A stretch of DNA of 64,000 nucleotides from Jeotgalibacillus sp. R-1-5s-1 (GTDB taxonomy: Bacteria; Bacillota; Bacilli; Bacillales; Jeotgalibacillaceae), in assembly GCF_004405105.1 (NCBI RefSeq), contig NZ_SORW01000028.1, positions 62,001-126,000 on the forward strand, written 5' to 3'. The notes below the pieces were generated by a model. That model was given only the letters and a program-made list of their open reading frames with translations, did no database searches and had not been told where the DNA came from. Of this stretch, positions 1 through 10,332 are shown in pieces. Made by a program: the position numbers and the translations under genes. How positions within the stretch are numbered: the first letter of the stretch is position 1; each line of letters opens with the position of its first letter.

Positions 1-633
1 ATGCTGGATGAAATTGATCTGATTGCCTTTAACTTTGCGGATGCTTTTAATAAAGTTCACCGGGCAGGATTCAGCCTTGAAGATATTACATCAGGAACGA
101 AAACAAACAGAGACTTTTTTACCGGCATGAACTACCTTCCGCCAGTTGATCCAATGGATCCAAATGAGGTGCCAGTTATTGACCCGGCTTCACTCAAAGG
201 TTTTGCCGCAGCCATTAAATTAAGCAATCAACTTTCAAACAATCCTGAAAGAATTGCCGCAGCAGCAGAATCAGAGGCAACACCGGGAGTTGCTTTCTCC
301 GGAAATGGAAGAAATGCTCTTGAAATGGCGAGGGTCAAGGATGCCATGATGAGTTTTAATGGTCAGCAAACGAGCGTGTCAAACTATTACCAGGGCGTCA
401 TTGGTAATATGGGGGTTAAGACGTCTGAAGCGGACCGTCTCGGTGGCAACAACCTGATTCTTCTTGATTCCATCCAACGTAACCGTGATTCAGTCAGCTC
501 TGTTTCTCTCGATGAGGAAATGACAAATATGATCAAATACCAGCAGGCGTTTAATGCTGCTTCGCGTAATATTACAGTTGTCGATGAAATGCTTGATAAA
601 ATCATTAATGGAATGGGCCTTGTCGGCCGGTAA
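1..633 (+). CDS. flgK: Flagellar hook-associated protein 1 (FlgK), C-terminal part only
   Basis: This is the last 210 codons of FlgK, the hook-filament junction protein (HAP1) assembled between the hook and the first hook-associated ring. The gene runs off the left edge, so the ATG at base 1 is an internal codon and not a start. The C-terminal D0/D1-type segment (about residues 140-210 of the fragment) has the helical signature shared by flagellar axial proteins, including LDEEMTNMIKYQQAFNAASR followed by a hydrophobic terminal helix. It lies 17 bp upstream of flgL, as in B. subtilis, and is probably co-transcribed with it. The identification rests on the C-terminal motif and the order flgK-flgL-yviE-fliW-csrA. 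Confidence 0.93.
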   Translation: MLDEIDLIAFNFADAFNKVHRAGFSLEDITSGTKTNRDFFTGMNYLPPVDPMDPNEVPVIDPASLKGFAAAIKLSNQLSNNPERIAAAAESEATPGVAFSGNGRNALEMARVKDAMMSFNGQQTSVSNYYQGVIGNMGVKTSEADRLGGNNLILLDSIQRNRDSVSSVSLDEEMTNMIKYQQAFNAASRNITVVDEMLDKIINGMGLVGR

Positions 634-650
634 GGGAGGGAACTGATTAA

Positions 651-1733
651 ATGAGAATTACACAATCCATGCTCAGCAATAACTCGCTTCGTCATTTAAG
701 TGAGAGCTATAAAAGAATGCAGACGTATCAGGATCAGCTGAACACAGGTAAAAAAATCACAAAACCTTCCCAGGATCCGGTCGTGGCGATGAAGGGAATC
801 CGTTACCGTACAGAGGTGACGGAAACCCGCCAGTACCTTGAACGAAACCTTTCACAGGTATACAGCTGGGTTGAAAACTCAGATACGTCGCTTGATAAAG
901 TTGGCGCAACGCTCTCCAGAATGCGGGAACTCACCGTTCAGGCATCAAATGATACATATGAGGCAAATCAGCGCCGTGCCATTTCAGATGAAGTGTCGCA
1001 GCTGATTGAACATGTGGGGACGATTACAAATACTAAGGTCAATAATCAGTATATTTTCAATGGGACAGATACGATTACACAGCCTTATAATTCGGAGGAA
1101 GTGTTTGTCGATCATGCTGATTATGGAACATTTGCACCTGAAGATATTGCGATCGGCTATGATGGAGAGTCTTATTTCTATGATGGCGCAGGCCTTTATG
1201 TCGGAAAAGATGATCCATCCAAAACGATCGCATTCGATGGAACAAACTTTGTCGATCAGGCAGGTGCAGTGCTTGAAGAGGATGAGACAATTCTGATGCA
1301 AAAGAATATGCTCCCTTCAAACAACGAATCCGTTGAAATTGAAATTATGAAGGGCATTTCACTTGGTGTTAATATCCGTCCTCAGGATGTCTTTACGCCA
1401 GCCTTTTTCGGGGATATGAAGGTTTTGTTAAATAAACTTGAATCCGGCGAATCAAATGAGGAGCTCAGTCCGTTTCTAAGCAAACTAGACCGGCATATGG
1501 ATGCTTTTGTTGCTGAACGTGCAAATATTGGAGCGAAATACAACCGCGTTGAAATGATTGAGACGCGCCTGTCAGAACAGGAAGTGACGGCTACACGTGT
1601 TATGTCTGAGAATGAAGATATTGATGCAGAACGTGTGATCATCGATATGCTGTCAGAAGAAACACTTTTACGTGCAACCCTTTCTACAAGCGCACGGATT
1701 ATCCAGCCTACATTGATGGATTTTCTCCGATAA
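651..1733 (+). CDS. flgL: Flagellar hook-associated protein 3 (FlgL)
   Basis: FlgL (HAP3, 360 aa) forms the second ring of the hook-filament junction, on which flagellin polymerises. The N terminus MRITQSMLSNNSLRHLSESY and the adjacent D1 helices resemble flagellin, as expected for the family, and the C terminus returns to a flagellin-like helix. At 360 aa it is longer than the roughly 300-residue B. subtilis protein; the extra length is in the middle (about residues 130-260), the exposed domain. The start at 651 is preceded by a good GGGAGGG ribosome-binding site at 634-641. It sits between flgK and yviE in the late flagellar operon. Confidence 0.94.
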   Translation: MRITQSMLSNNSLRHLSESYKRMQTYQDQLNTGKKITKPSQDPVVAMKGIRYRTEVTETRQYLERNLSQVYSWVENSDTSLDKVGATLSRMRELTVQASNDTYEANQRRAISDEVSQLIEHVGTITNTKVNNQYIFNGTDTITQPYNSEEVFVDHADYGTFAPEDIAIGYDGESYFYDGAGLYVGKDDPSKTIAFDGTNFVDQAGAVLEEDETILMQKNMLPSNNESVEIEIMKGISLGVNIRPQDVFTPAFFGDMKVLLNKLESGESNEELSPFLSKLDRHMDAFVAERANIGAKYNRVEMIETRLSEQEVTATRVMSENEDIDAERVIIDMLSEETLLRATLSTSARIIQPTLMDFLR

Positions 1734-1749
1734 AAAATGAGGTGAGTGT

Positions 1750-2328
1750 ATGATCCCATCAATGCTGCAATACAATATCACCAATGCCAGAACAGGTATC
1801 AACTATAACCAGCCTGTTATGAATATAAAGCAGCCAAAAGCGACACTGGACATTAAGCAGCCAAAAGCGGATATGACGATTTCGACGACACCATCAAAAC
1901 TTTTGATCGATCAGACGGAGGCATTTGCTGCTATGGATCGTCTTGATCCACTTCGCAGAGCTAAAGAATATGTAGATAAAATCATGGCCGAATATCCTGA
2001 ACTCGTTAAAAAACGTGCGCGTCAGGGTGATCAGATGATGAGGATTGAAAACGGTGGAGGTGCGATCGCAGCCATTGCTAAAGAAAATGGCACGCCACCT
2101 ATGAAACAGATGGTGATGGGCTTTATACCAAAAACACCATTTGACGTGAAGATTGATTACCAGCCATCAGAGGTGAACATTGATGTCCGCCGGAATGCAC
2201 CTGTTATTAATTCAAGTGTCAACAGGCCACAGATTGACATTCCAAGATGGTCTGCTTCTATTTATATGGAGCAAATGCCATCCATTGATTTTGACTATCT
2301 AGGCAAAAACATTAATCTCAACGGATAG
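1750..2328 (+). CDS. yviE: DUF6470 family protein, YviE-like
   Basis: A 192-aa protein of the YviE family (DUF6470), a conserved passenger of the flgL-fliW interval in Bacillales with no established function. The N-terminal half repeats a short motif, (I)KQPKA(T/D)(L/M), with near-identical copies at about residues 27 and 36. The rest alternates short hydrophobic and polar stretches, without a signal peptide or membrane segment. The start at 1750 follows a strong GAGGTGAG site at 1740-1747. Position between flgL and fliW supports a flagellar role, but none can be assigned from sequence. Confidence 0.85.
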   Translation: MIPSMLQYNITNARTGINYNQPVMNIKQPKATLDIKQPKADMTISTTPSKLLIDQTEAFAAMDRLDPLRRAKEYVDKIMAEYPELVKKRARQGDQMMRIENGGGAIAAIAKENGTPPMKQMVMGFIPKTPFDVKIDYQPSEVNIDVRRNAPVINSSVNRPQIDIPRWSASIYMEQMPSIDFDYLGKNINLNG

Positions 2329-2337
2329 GATGAGAAG

Positions 2338-2775
2338 ATGAAAACGAAATACCACGGAGAAATAAATGAAACTGATTTTCCGGCTCTGACGTTCGAGGAA
2401 GGGATTCCCGGATTTCCTGCTGAGAAGGATTTTGTTTTAGTTCCACTTGATCAGCAGTCACCTTTCACGGTCATGCAGTCAAAAAAGGAACCGGAGCTTG
2501 CCTTTATCATCGTGAATCCGTTTGATTTCTATCCTGATTACGAAATCCAGCTATCTGATACGACGATTGCAAAGCTCGGTATCGAACAGGAATCAGATGT
2601 GATGATTTTTTCTATTTTGACTGTGCAAAATCCTTTTAAAAACACAACAGCCAACCTGCAGGCGCCTGTCGTGTTAAATAAGAAAAACAAAAAAGCACGC
2701 CAGATTATCCTGAATCAGTCTGAGTATTCAACAAAGCACCTCATTACAAGTCCGCTTGTAAAGGAGAAACGCTGA
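2338..2775 (+). CDS. fliW: Flagellar assembly factor FliW
   Basis: FliW (145 aa) is the cytoplasmic protein that binds either unassembled flagellin or CsrA. When flagellin is exported, free FliW sequesters CsrA and relieves translational repression of hag. The sequence shows family hallmarks such as [17 protein letters not shown] near residue 19 and [17 protein letters not shown] near residue 60. Length matches the B. subtilis protein (about 143 aa). Its last base overlaps the first base of csrA, giving translational coupling of the two partners. Confidence 0.95.
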   Translation: MKTKYHGEINETDFPALTFEEGIPGFPAEKDFVLVPLDQQSPFTVMQSKKEPELAFIIVNPFDFYPDYEIQLSDTTIAKLGIEQESDVMIFSILTVQNPFKNTTANLQAPVVLNKKNKKARQIILNQSEYSTKHLITSPLVKEKR

Positions 2776-2996
2776 TGCTGATCCTCAGAAGAAAAAAAGA
2801 TGAGTCGATTATGATCGGGGATCAGATTGAAGTGAAGGTTCTCGGGATAGATGGTGATCAGGTGAAGATCGGGATCAAAGCCCCGGGTGATGTGGATGTG
2901 TTCCGTACGGAGATTTATGTTTCCATTCAGGAAGAAAACAGTCGTGCTGCGTCACAGACGATTGATATTAGTCAGTTATTAAATCAAAAAAAGTGA
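2775..2996 (+). CDS. csrA: Carbon storage regulator / translational repressor CsrA
   Basis: CsrA (73 aa) is a dimeric RNA-binding repressor that recognises GGA motifs in hairpin loops; in Bacillus its main target is the hag leader. [20 protein letters not shown] and the [17 protein letters not shown] core are canonical. It overlaps fliW by one base. A transcription terminator begins at the stop codon itself. The predicted target, the flagellin leader with CCACAAGGACGTGG at 3356-3369, is about 360 bp downstream, which is the B. subtilis arrangement. Confidence 0.96.
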   Translation: MLILRRKKDESIMIGDQIEVKVLGIDGDQVKIGIKAPGDVDVFRTEIYVSIQEENSRAASQTIDISQLLNQKK

Positions 2997-3027
2997 TCAT
3001 CACAATAATTGTGGTGATCATTTTTTT
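2994..3027 (+). terminator. Rho-independent terminator after csrA
   Basis: A hairpin runs from TGATCA at 2994-2999 to its complement TGATCA at 3015-3020, with further CACAA/TTGTG pairing, and is followed by seven T residues. The csrA stop codon lies in the left arm. It separates the flgK-csrA transcript from hag. Confidence 0.88.
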
Positions 3028-3043
3028 GTGGTATTTAATAACC

Positions 3044-3155
3044 GTGCCGGGTTATTCCTTCGCTTTCCACGGCCGCGCGGTGAGCCAGCTGTGCTGCGCA
3101 CATCTGTCTCACCTGTCGCTTCTCTGCCGTAGGAGTCTACGGAATAACCCGGCAC
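3044..3155. repeat. Palindromic intergenic repeat, copy R1
   Basis: A 112-bp element between csrA and hag. The outer arms GTGCCGGGTTATTCC (3044-3058) and GGAATAACCCGGCAC (3141-3155) are perfectly complementary. The core carries the family signatures CGCTTTCC, GGCCGCGCGGTGAGCC, CTGTCTCACCTGTCGCTTC and GGAGTCTACGG. Related copies are at 23605, 24774, 34078, 44025, 56896 and 58117, plus a fragment near 43930. It has no coding capacity. Confidence 0.9.
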
Positions 3156-3266
3156 TAAGTGTTTGTTAAAACTACAAGGATTATAAATAGTCTTATAAAT
3201 TTATTGTTTTGTAATTTCACTCGTAATCTTAAAAATTATTTATGAAGAATTTTTTATATTTAGTAT

Positions 3267-3292
3267 TAAAGGATCAGCTTTTCGTCCGATAT
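3267..3292 (+). promoter_or_regulatory. SigD (flagellar sigma) promoter of hag
   Basis: TAAA at 3267-3270 and TCCGATAT at 3285-3292, 14 nt apart, match the Bacillus SigD consensus TAAA-N14-16-GCCGATAT. This is the expected promoter class for flagellin. It implies a leader of roughly 100 nt before the start codon at 3398. Confidence 0.88.
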
Positions 3293-3355
3293 ATACATTG
3301 TAGCAGCGGAACGCCGGTCGGCCGACGAGCGGTTCGTCTGTTACATATTGCAGGG

Positions 3356-3389
3356 CCACAAGGACGTGGAACCTTACATTCAGGGAGGA
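3356..3389 (+). promoter_or_regulatory. Probable CsrA-binding sites in the hag leader
   Basis: CCACAAGGACGTGG at 3356-3369 can fold into a 4-bp stem presenting AAGGAC in the loop, close to the preferred CsrA target ACARGGAUGU. A second site is the Shine-Dalgarno region CAGGGAGGA at 3381-3389, which contains two GGA triplets just upstream of the ATG at 3398. The two-site arrangement, with one site on the ribosome-binding site, is how CsrA represses hag in B. subtilis. The fliW-csrA pair lies immediately upstream. Confidence 0.75.
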
Positions 3390-3397
3390 ATTTACTT

Positions 3398-5077
3398 ATG
3401 ATTATCAACAATAACATTCCGGCGTTAAATACTTACCGCCAAATGGGCATCAACCAGGGTGCTGCACAGAAAGCTATGGAAAAACTATCTTCAGGTCTTC
3501 GTATTAACCGTGCAGGAGATGACGCTGCAGGTCTTGCGATCTCTGAAAAAATGCGTGCACAGGTTCGCGGTTTGGACCAGGCATCACGTAACTCACAAGA
3601 CGGTATCTCTATGATCCAGACTGCTGAGGGTGCACTTCAGGAAACACAAAACATCCTTCAGCGTATGCGTGAGCTTGCTACACAGGCTGCCAACGATACA
3701 AACGTTGAAGTTGACCGTAAAGAAATCCAGAAGGAAATGAACCAGCTTACTTCTGAAATTAACCGTATCGGTAATACTACAGAGTTCAATACTCAGAAGC
3801 TACTTGATGGAAATCTTTCATCTACATTTACAACTACATCTAGTTCTTTGGCATCTACTACAGGCGCTGCAACATTCAGTCATGCAAATGTTACGTTAGT
3901 AGCTGGATTAACTACTAACAACATTCCTAAATTCATGAATGGTACTACTGAAAATGAAGTTGCAATTGATACTAGTGGTAATTTCTCGCAAAATATTTCA
4001 TCTTCTCAGGGAACAATCACAATTACGAGAAGTGGTGACCAGTTAAATGTTAACCTTTCAACGTCCACTACAGGTAACGGGACTTTAGAAATAGCAAATG
4101 ATGACATCTCTGTTGATGAAGATGGTAACTTCACTTATGACGCTCATGGAGTAAGTTTTACTCTAACAGCTGAAGAGTTTAGTAAGCTAGGTGAAGGACA
4201 AGGAATCTCGATCACAGGTATCGATAGTGCTGCAACTGAAGCAACTACTTCTAGCAGCTTTAGTTCAGTTGTAGGTGTATCAGCAGGTGGAACGAACCCT
4301 GAAATTACAGGATTTGAAGTTGATGCAACAGACGCAGGTGCATTCGCAAATGCTAGTTCGCTGGAAGTAACATCTAACTCTGCAGGAGCAACTGTGACCA
4401 TCAAAGACGCTAGTGGAAATGTATTGAGTGAAGATACATTTACTGCTTTGAGTGCTGGTGGAACGCTTTCTTATGACGCTCACGGAGTTGAGTTCGATCT
4501 GGCTATGGAAGATGCTGAAGGTGTATCTTTTGTACATCAGTTTGCTACAACATCAACTGAGAATGTTGAAGACAAATCAGTAAGTTTCCAAATTGGCGCT
4601 AACCAGAACCAGGCGTTAAGCATCTCAATCAATGATATGAGAGCAAGTGCACTCGGAATCAGTGGTACTGGTGACCAACTATCTTTCACAAACCGTGAGG
4701 GAGTTGTAGAAACTGTATCATTAACATCTACATCTGATGTTACTGATGGTACTGATAACGTTGGTGTTGAAAAAGCACTTGACGTTTCTACTCACGAAAA
4801 TGCTGCTAAGGCAATTACAGTTCTTAACAACGCGATTGAGTCTGTATCTTCTGAGCGTTCTAAGCTTGGGGCAACTCAAAACCGTCTTGAGCACACAATC
4901 TCTAACCTGAACAACTCTTCTGAGAACCTTCAGGCTGCTGAGTCTCGTATCCGTGACGTTGACATGGCTAAAGAAGTAATGGAAATGACTCGTGCGAATA
5001 TCCTTGGACAGGCTTCTCAGGCAATGCTTGCGCAAGCTAACCAAGCTCCACAGGCAGTTCTTCAGCTTCTTGGATAA
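3398..5077 (+). CDS. hag: Flagellin (Hag)
   Basis: Major filament protein of 559 aa, exported by the flagellar type III apparatus. The N-terminal D0/D1 region (about residues 1-140, starting [20 protein letters not shown]) and the C-terminal D1/D0 region (about 460-559, ending in [20 protein letters not shown]) are canonical. Between them is a Ser/Thr/Gly-rich exposed domain of roughly 300 aa, absent from the about 300-aa B. subtilis flagellin. It includes two related modules, [12 protein letters not shown] and [12 protein letters not shown]. The ATG at 3398 is chosen because it follows AGGGAGGA and begins the conserved N terminus; the reading frame extends upstream to 3242, but the SigD promoter lies inside that extension. 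No cysteine is seen. Neighbouring glycosylation genes suggest that the Ser/Thr-rich domain is modified. Confidence 0.97.
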   Translation: MIINNNIPALNTYRQMGINQGAAQKAMEKLSSGLRINRAGDDAAGLAISEKMRAQVRGLDQASRNSQDGISMIQTAEGALQETQNILQRMRELATQAANDTNVEVDRKEIQKEMNQLTSEINRIGNTTEFNTQKLLDGNLSSTFTTTSSSLASTTGAATFSHANVTLVAGLTTNNIPKFMNGTTENEVAIDTSGNFSQNISSSQGTITITRSGDQLNVNLSTSTTGNGTLEIANDDISVDEDGNFTYDAHGVSFTLTAEEFSKLGEGQGISITGIDSAATEATTSSSFSSVVGVSAGGTNPEITGFEVDATDAGAFANASSLEVTSNSAGATVTIKDASGNVLSEDTFTALSAGGTLSYDAHGVEFDLAMEDAEGVSFVHQFATTSTENVEDKSVSFQIGANQNQALSISINDMRASALGISGTGDQLSFTNREGVVETVSLTSTSDVTDGTDNVGVEKALDVSTHENAAKAITVLNNAIESVSSERSKLGATQNRLEHTISNLNNSSENLQAAESRIRDVDMAKEVMEMTRANILGQASQAMLAQANQAPQAVLQLLG

Positions 5078-5088
5078 TTTCTCTATTG

Positions 5089-5124
5089 AAAGGGCTCGAT
5101 ATTTAATTGAGCCCTTTTATTTTA
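5089..5124 (+). terminator. Terminator after hag
   Basis: AAAGGGCTC at 5089-5097 pairs with GAGCCCTTT at 5109-5117 and is followed by a T-rich run. It should end most flagellin transcripts before the maf gene. Confidence 0.85.
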
Positions 5125-5178
5125 ATAAAGCTTAATCTTTTAAGCTTTATTAAAATGAAAGGGTGTGTAAAGTTATTT

Positions 5179-7095
5179 ATGTCAACTATTACTACAGATT
5201 TATATCTGAAAAATACATACAAAAAGAATATAGATTCTTTGAGCAAGATTTATCCTGAAGTAGCAGAGCGATTAAAGGATACAACAGTTAATAATAACAA
5301 ATATTCATTAAAGAAATTAAAGAAAAATAATTATAATTTAGAAGTAAAATACAAGAATTTATTCTATTACAATGGTATGGATCCATTTCAAGATTCAAAA
5401 AGTGAACTGCAAAAATTAAATTTAGTAAACACAAAAATGGCTTTATTTCTTGGATTAGGATTAGGGTATGAATTGTTAGCTTTTGTTAAAGAGGTTTCAC
5501 AAAAGCAAAAAACAATGCAAATTATGGTTGTTGAAAAAGAATGGGAGATTTTCAAATTAGCACTCATGGTGAACGATTTTTCTAGTTTTATTAATAACAA
5601 AAATTTTTTGTTTATTATAGGAAAAAATGATGAAGAATTACCTCACGAGTTGTTTCATATACTAAAATCAAATAATCGTATATTATATCTAAAAGCGACA
5701 AACCCTGTTTATCACACGAGTTCATTAAGGGTTAATAAAGATTATTATGTAAATTTAATTAAAGTTTTTAGAGAAACAGGTTTGCGGGTCATTGAATTTT
5801 ATGGGAATGATCCTGAAGATTCTTTAATTGGAATAGAGAATATGCTTGAAAATATAATTGAAATTGTGAATAACCCTGGAATTGATTATTTATACAATAA
5901 ATTTAAAGGGAAACCTGCTATTATAGTTTCAACCGGTCCGTCATTGAATAAGAACAAGCATTTATTAAAAGGGCTCGAAGATAAAGCACTAATAATATGT
6001 CCGGATGCATCTTTAAGAATATTGATCGGCATGGGTATCAAACCTCACCTTGTTACTTCACTCGAAAGGGTTCCTCAAGTAATTGAATTAGTGAAAGGTT
6101 TTAAAAAGGAGGAAGTGGAGGATATACATTTTGCGGCATGTCCCGTCATTCAAAACAGTGTGTATGAGGCGTATCCTGGTCCACGAGTAATTGTATATAG
6201 AGATTTCTCTCATTTTAATTGGCTGGGCATTGAAAAGGGAACCCTTAACATTAAAGCATCGTCAGGGAATATGGCATTTAAGCTAGCAGAGGCATTGGGA
6301 TGTAATCCTATTATACTTACTGGACAAGATTTAGCGTTTAGTAGAGATGGTACTACTCATGCTAAAGGTGCCGACTTAGGTGAAAGACAGGAGTCGTTTC
6401 TTAAAGGAAATTACTTAAAAGTCATGGGTAATGATGGAGAACTAATTGAGACGACACCTGTGTGGAATATGTTTAGAAAAGGTTACGAAGAAGATATTCA
6501 CTTTTATAGCGGACAATGTATTAATAGCACTGAAGGTGGCGCATATATTCAGGGAACTGAAATAATGCCTTTAGCAGAATCAATTCAAAGACATATTAAT
6601 AAGAGCTTTAATCCCCTCGAATTAATTAAAGAGTCTCTTTCTAATTTTAAAGATTCCGATCGTTTTAATGATATAAATAGAGTAAAGATTTTGTTAGATG
6701 AAACCATTTTAGATACAGATAAGATCATTGAAATTTGTAATTCATCTGTTCAAATGATTAATGAAAAAAAGATATATTTGGAAGAAATTGTTTTAAATCG
6801 ACATACTGAATTTTCAGACCGAAAATTAATAAATATTAACAATGAGATATTGAAATGTAAATCAAAGATACAAACTGCTTATCCTAAAACTTTTGGAGGG
6901 TTAATAATGCACACGATACAGTCATATTTCATTAAATTCGAAATAGATATTAATGCAATTCCTTCGAAATATAGTTCTAATCACCAAGCTATTGCTGAAA
7001 GTAGTTTACTACATGAGGTTTTTTTTATAAATGTGGCAAAAATGACTAAGAAAGTGCAAGAATGTCTAAAAACAGCAAGTGAAAAACTAAATTAA
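5179..7095 (+). CDS. Motility-associated factor (Maf) glycosyltransferase-family protein
   Basis: A 638-aa protein of the Maf/DUF115 (MptE-like) family, which transfers nonulosonic acids such as pseudaminic acid to flagellin before export. The family core is at about residues 250-400: GKPAIIVSTGPSLNKNKH, ICPDASLRILIGMGIKPH and the downstream ILTGQDLAFSRDGTTHAKG. An N-terminal Maf domain covers about residues 30-220, and the C terminus is helical. No membrane segment is seen, so it should be cytoplasmic. The frame is open from about 5107; an ATG at 5155 is also possible, but 5179 gives the MSTITTDLYLKNTY start. The gene is visibly more AT-rich than hag. Lying between hag and pseB, it most likely glycosylates the adjacent flagellin. 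Confidence 0.88.
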   Translation: MSTITTDLYLKNTYKKNIDSLSKIYPEVAERLKDTTVNNNKYSLKKLKKNNYNLEVKYKNLFYYNGMDPFQDSKSELQKLNLVNTKMALFLGLGLGYELLAFVKEVSQKQKTMQIMVVEKEWEIFKLALMVNDFSSFINNKNFLFIIGKNDEELPHELFHILKSNNRILYLKATNPVYHTSSLRVNKDYYVNLIKVFRETGLRVIEFYGNDPEDSLIGIENMLENIIEIVNNPGIDYLYNKFKGKPAIIVSTGPSLNKNKHLLKGLEDKALIICPDASLRILIGMGIKPHLVTSLERVPQVIELVKGFKKEEVEDIHFAACPVIQNSVYEAYPGPRVIVYRDFSHFNWLGIEKGTLNIKASSGNMAFKLAEALGCNPIILTGQDLAFSRDGTTHAKGADLGERQESFLKGNYLKVMGNDGELIETTPVWNMFRKGYEEDIHFYSGQCINSTEGGAYIQGTEIMPLAESIQRHINKSFNPLELIKESLSNFKDSDRFNDINRVKILLDETILDTDKIIEICNSSVQMINEKKIYLEEIVLNRHTEFSDRKLININNEILKCKSKIQTAYPKTFGGLIMHTIQSYFIKFEIDINAIPSKYSSNHQAIAESSLLHEVFFINVAKMTKKVQECLKTASEKLN

Positions 7096-7235
7096 TTACT
7101 TTCACGTATCGATTTCTTATTTTTTATGATTGGAATAAAGTTTAATAATAAATTTGAGTAGATCAAAATTAACAAAGTTGGCCCCTCGTGAAAATCTTGC
7201 AATCTTACATTTTTTATGATGTAAATGATTCAGGT

Positions 7236-7269
7236 AAAGGAGAGTTATTTTTAGCTCTCCTTTATTTTT
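7236..7269 (+). terminator. Terminator between maf and pseB
   Basis: AAAGGAGAG at 7236-7244 and CTCTCCTTT at 7255-7263 form a 9-bp stem followed by ATTTTT. The rest of the 312-bp gap (7096-7407) is AT-rich and holds this terminator and the SigD-like -10 just downstream; I see no gene in it. Confidence 0.85.
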
Positions 7270-7284
7270 CGTATAAAATTAATG

Positions 7285-7309
7285 TAATATGAAAAAAAAT
7301 AGCCGATAT
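7285..7309 (+). promoter_or_regulatory. SigD-like promoter upstream of pseB
   Basis: GCCGATAT at 7302-7309 is an exact SigD -10 octamer. The -35 is poor: TAAT at 7285-7288 gives a 13-nt spacer, and a full TAAA at 7274-7277 is too far away. If functional, it would put sugar biosynthesis in the same late-flagellar regulon as hag. Confidence 0.5.
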
Positions 7310-7377
7310 AAGTTATATAATTGAATAATCATGTTTTGTACATATAAAGTTCATTATTTTTGAAGGATAAATCATAA

Positions 7378-8379
<1,002 letters not shown>

Positions 8380-8384
8380 GCAAA

Positions 8385-9584
8385 ATGAAGAGTAAGCTCA
8401 CGTTAGAGAATGCAACTAAAAGAAAAGAGTTCTTACCTTATGGTCGTCAGTGGATAGATGAAGATGACATTAAGACGGTCATTGATGTATTAAAGGGAGA
8501 TTACCTCACGACCGGGCCATATGTTCAAAAGTTCGAACAAGCAATTGCCCAATATACCGGAGCTAAATATGCAGTCGCTTTTTCTAACGGTACTGCTGCT
8601 TTGCACGGGGCGTGTTTTGCTGCAGGAATTGAAGCAGGTGACGAAGTGATCACAACACCCCTTACTTTTGCAGCCAGTTCAAATTGTGTGCTGTATCAGG
8701 GAGGGACACCTGTTTTTGCAGACGTTGACCCCAATACTTATAATATAGATCCAGTTGAAGTGGCATCGTTAATTACGCCAAAAACCAAAGCGATCATCCC
8801 TGTAGATTTTACAGGACAACCAGCAGACTATGAGAAACTGAATGAATTAGCAAAAAAGCATAATTTAGTGATTATTGAAGATGCTGCACATGCGCTGGGA
8901 GCAACATACAAAGGCATGAAAACAGGTTCTTTCAGTGATATGACGATGTTCAGTTTCCATCCTGTTAAGCATATTACGTCCGGCGAGGGTGGAGTCATTA
9001 CCACAAATAGTGAAGAGTATTATCGTAAATTAGAGATGTTCCGCTCTCATGGCATCACACGGAATCCTGCACTCTTAGGAAACAATGAGGGGCCATGGCA
9101 TTATGAAATGCAATTTCTGGGATACAACTATCGCATGACTGATATCCAGGCTGCATTAGGGGAAAGTCAGCTGAAAAAGCTTGATCATTTTATTGATGTT
9201 CGTAAGAAATACGCATTAATGTATACAAATTCATTTAAAGAGTTGGATGAAATCATTACTCCATTTCAGCACGGAGACGGTGAATCGAGCTGGCATTTAT
9301 ATACGATCAGGTTGAATAAAAATGTTTTTCGTACAAATAGAAAAATGGTTTTTGAAGCACTTATTGATGAAAATATTGGTGTTAATGTTCACTATATACC
9401 AGTGTATCAGCATCCCTATTATAAAGAACTTGGATATCCAGATGGTCTCTGTCCTGTTGCTGAAGAAATATATGAGAGTATTATCACATTACCACTGTTT
9501 CCTGCAATGTCTGAAAACGATGTGAATGATGTGATAGCTGCGGTTAAAAAGGTAATCATTGAATTACGGGAGAAGACGGTATGA
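8385..9584 (+). CDS. pseC: UDP-4-amino-4,6-dideoxy-N-acetyl-beta-L-altrosamine transaminase, PseC
   Basis: PseC (399 aa) is the PLP-dependent aminotransferase acting on the PseB product, with glutamate as likely amino donor. It belongs to the DegT/DnrJ/EryC1 (type I fold) family. The PLP-binding lysine is Lys195 in FSFHPVKHITSGEGG, and IIEDAAHALGATYKG precedes it. GYNYRMTDIQAALG near residue 245 is typical of sugar aminotransferases. The ATG at 8385 is preferred over the upstream in-frame GTG at 8337 because the latter lies inside pseB. Its end overlaps pseF by 4 nt (ATGA). Confidence 0.93.
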   Translation: MKSKLTLENATKRKEFLPYGRQWIDEDDIKTVIDVLKGDYLTTGPYVQKFEQAIAQYTGAKYAVAFSNGTAALHGACFAAGIEAGDEVITTPLTFAASSNCVLYQGGTPVFADVDPNTYNIDPVEVASLITPKTKAIIPVDFTGQPADYEKLNELAKKHNLVIIEDAAHALGATYKGMKTGSFSDMTMFSFHPVKHITSGEGGVITTNSEEYYRKLEMFRSHGITRNPALLGNNEGPWHYEMQFLGYNYRMTDIQAALGESQLKKLDHFIDVRKKYALMYTNSFKELDEIITPFQHGDGESSWHLYTIRLNKNVFRTNRKMVFEALIDENIGVNVHYIPVYQHPYYKELGYPDGLCPVAEEIYESIITLPLFPAMSENDVNDVIAAVKKVIIELREKTV

Positions 9585-10315
9585 AGATAACTGCGATCAT
9601 TCAAACCAGGATGGGCTCTACACGTTTGCCGGGGAAAGTGTTGAAAAAATTAGGCGACAAGACTGTACTTGCGCATGTTATCGAGAGAGTTTCACAGTCA
9701 ACTGAGGTTGATGACATCATCATTGCAACAACAGAAAACCCGGAAGATCACCAGGTTGTTGATGAAGCATTAAAAGCTGGGGTGAAAGTTTTTAGAGGTA
9801 GTGAATCTGACGTTTTGAGCAGGTATTATTATGCTGCTAAACAAAACAATACTGATGTAGTCGTCAGAATTACCTCTGACTGTCCATTAATTGATCCAAA
9901 CATTATTGATGAGATGATAAAATTATACATTAATGAAAGTTATGATATAGTTACAAATGCTGGATCAGACATTTCACAAAGAACATATCCAAGAGGACTT
10001 GATGCGGAAATATTTTCTTTTGGGGAATTGAAGAATGCGTTTTCATATGCAAAAGAACCTTATCAATTAGAACATGTTACCCCGTATTTATATGAGAACA
10101 GTAATAATATTTATATTTATAAGCATCCTTATGATTATTCGATGTATAGATGGACGCTAGATACCAATGAAGATTTTAATCTAATTACTGAAATTTATAA
10201 AAGGCTATATAGGGGAGAACATAGTTTTTACTTAAACGATATTATACAAGTATTTAAAAAAGAGGCTGACCTTTTCGCAATTAATAAACATATAGAGCAA
10301 AAGAAAATCAATTAA
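9581..10315 (+). CDS. pseF: Cytidylyltransferase, PseF/SpsF-like
   Basis: A 244-aa nucleotidyltransferase of the SpsF/acylneuraminate cytidylyltransferase family, which would activate the finished nonulosonic acid as its CMP-sugar. The N-terminal nucleotide-binding motif TRMGSTRLPGKVLKKLG is intact, and RITSDCPLIDPNIID (about residue 90) matches the active-site region. In Bacillales pse clusters this family fills the PseF position. Translationally coupled to pseC by a 4-nt overlap. Exact sugar specificity is inferred from context. Confidence 0.85.
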   Translation: MKITAIIQTRMGSTRLPGKVLKKLGDKTVLAHVIERVSQSTEVDDIIIATTENPEDHQVVDEALKAGVKVFRGSESDVLSRYYYAAKQNNTDVVVRITSDCPLIDPNIIDEMIKLYINESYDIVTNAGSDISQRTYPRGLDAEIFSFGELKNAFSYAKEPYQLEHVTPYLYENSNNIYIYKHPYDYSMYRWTLDTNEDFNLITEIYKRLYRGEHSFYLNDIIQVFKKEADLFAINKHIEQKKIN

Positions 10316-10332
10316 ATTGAAGGATGAAAAAC

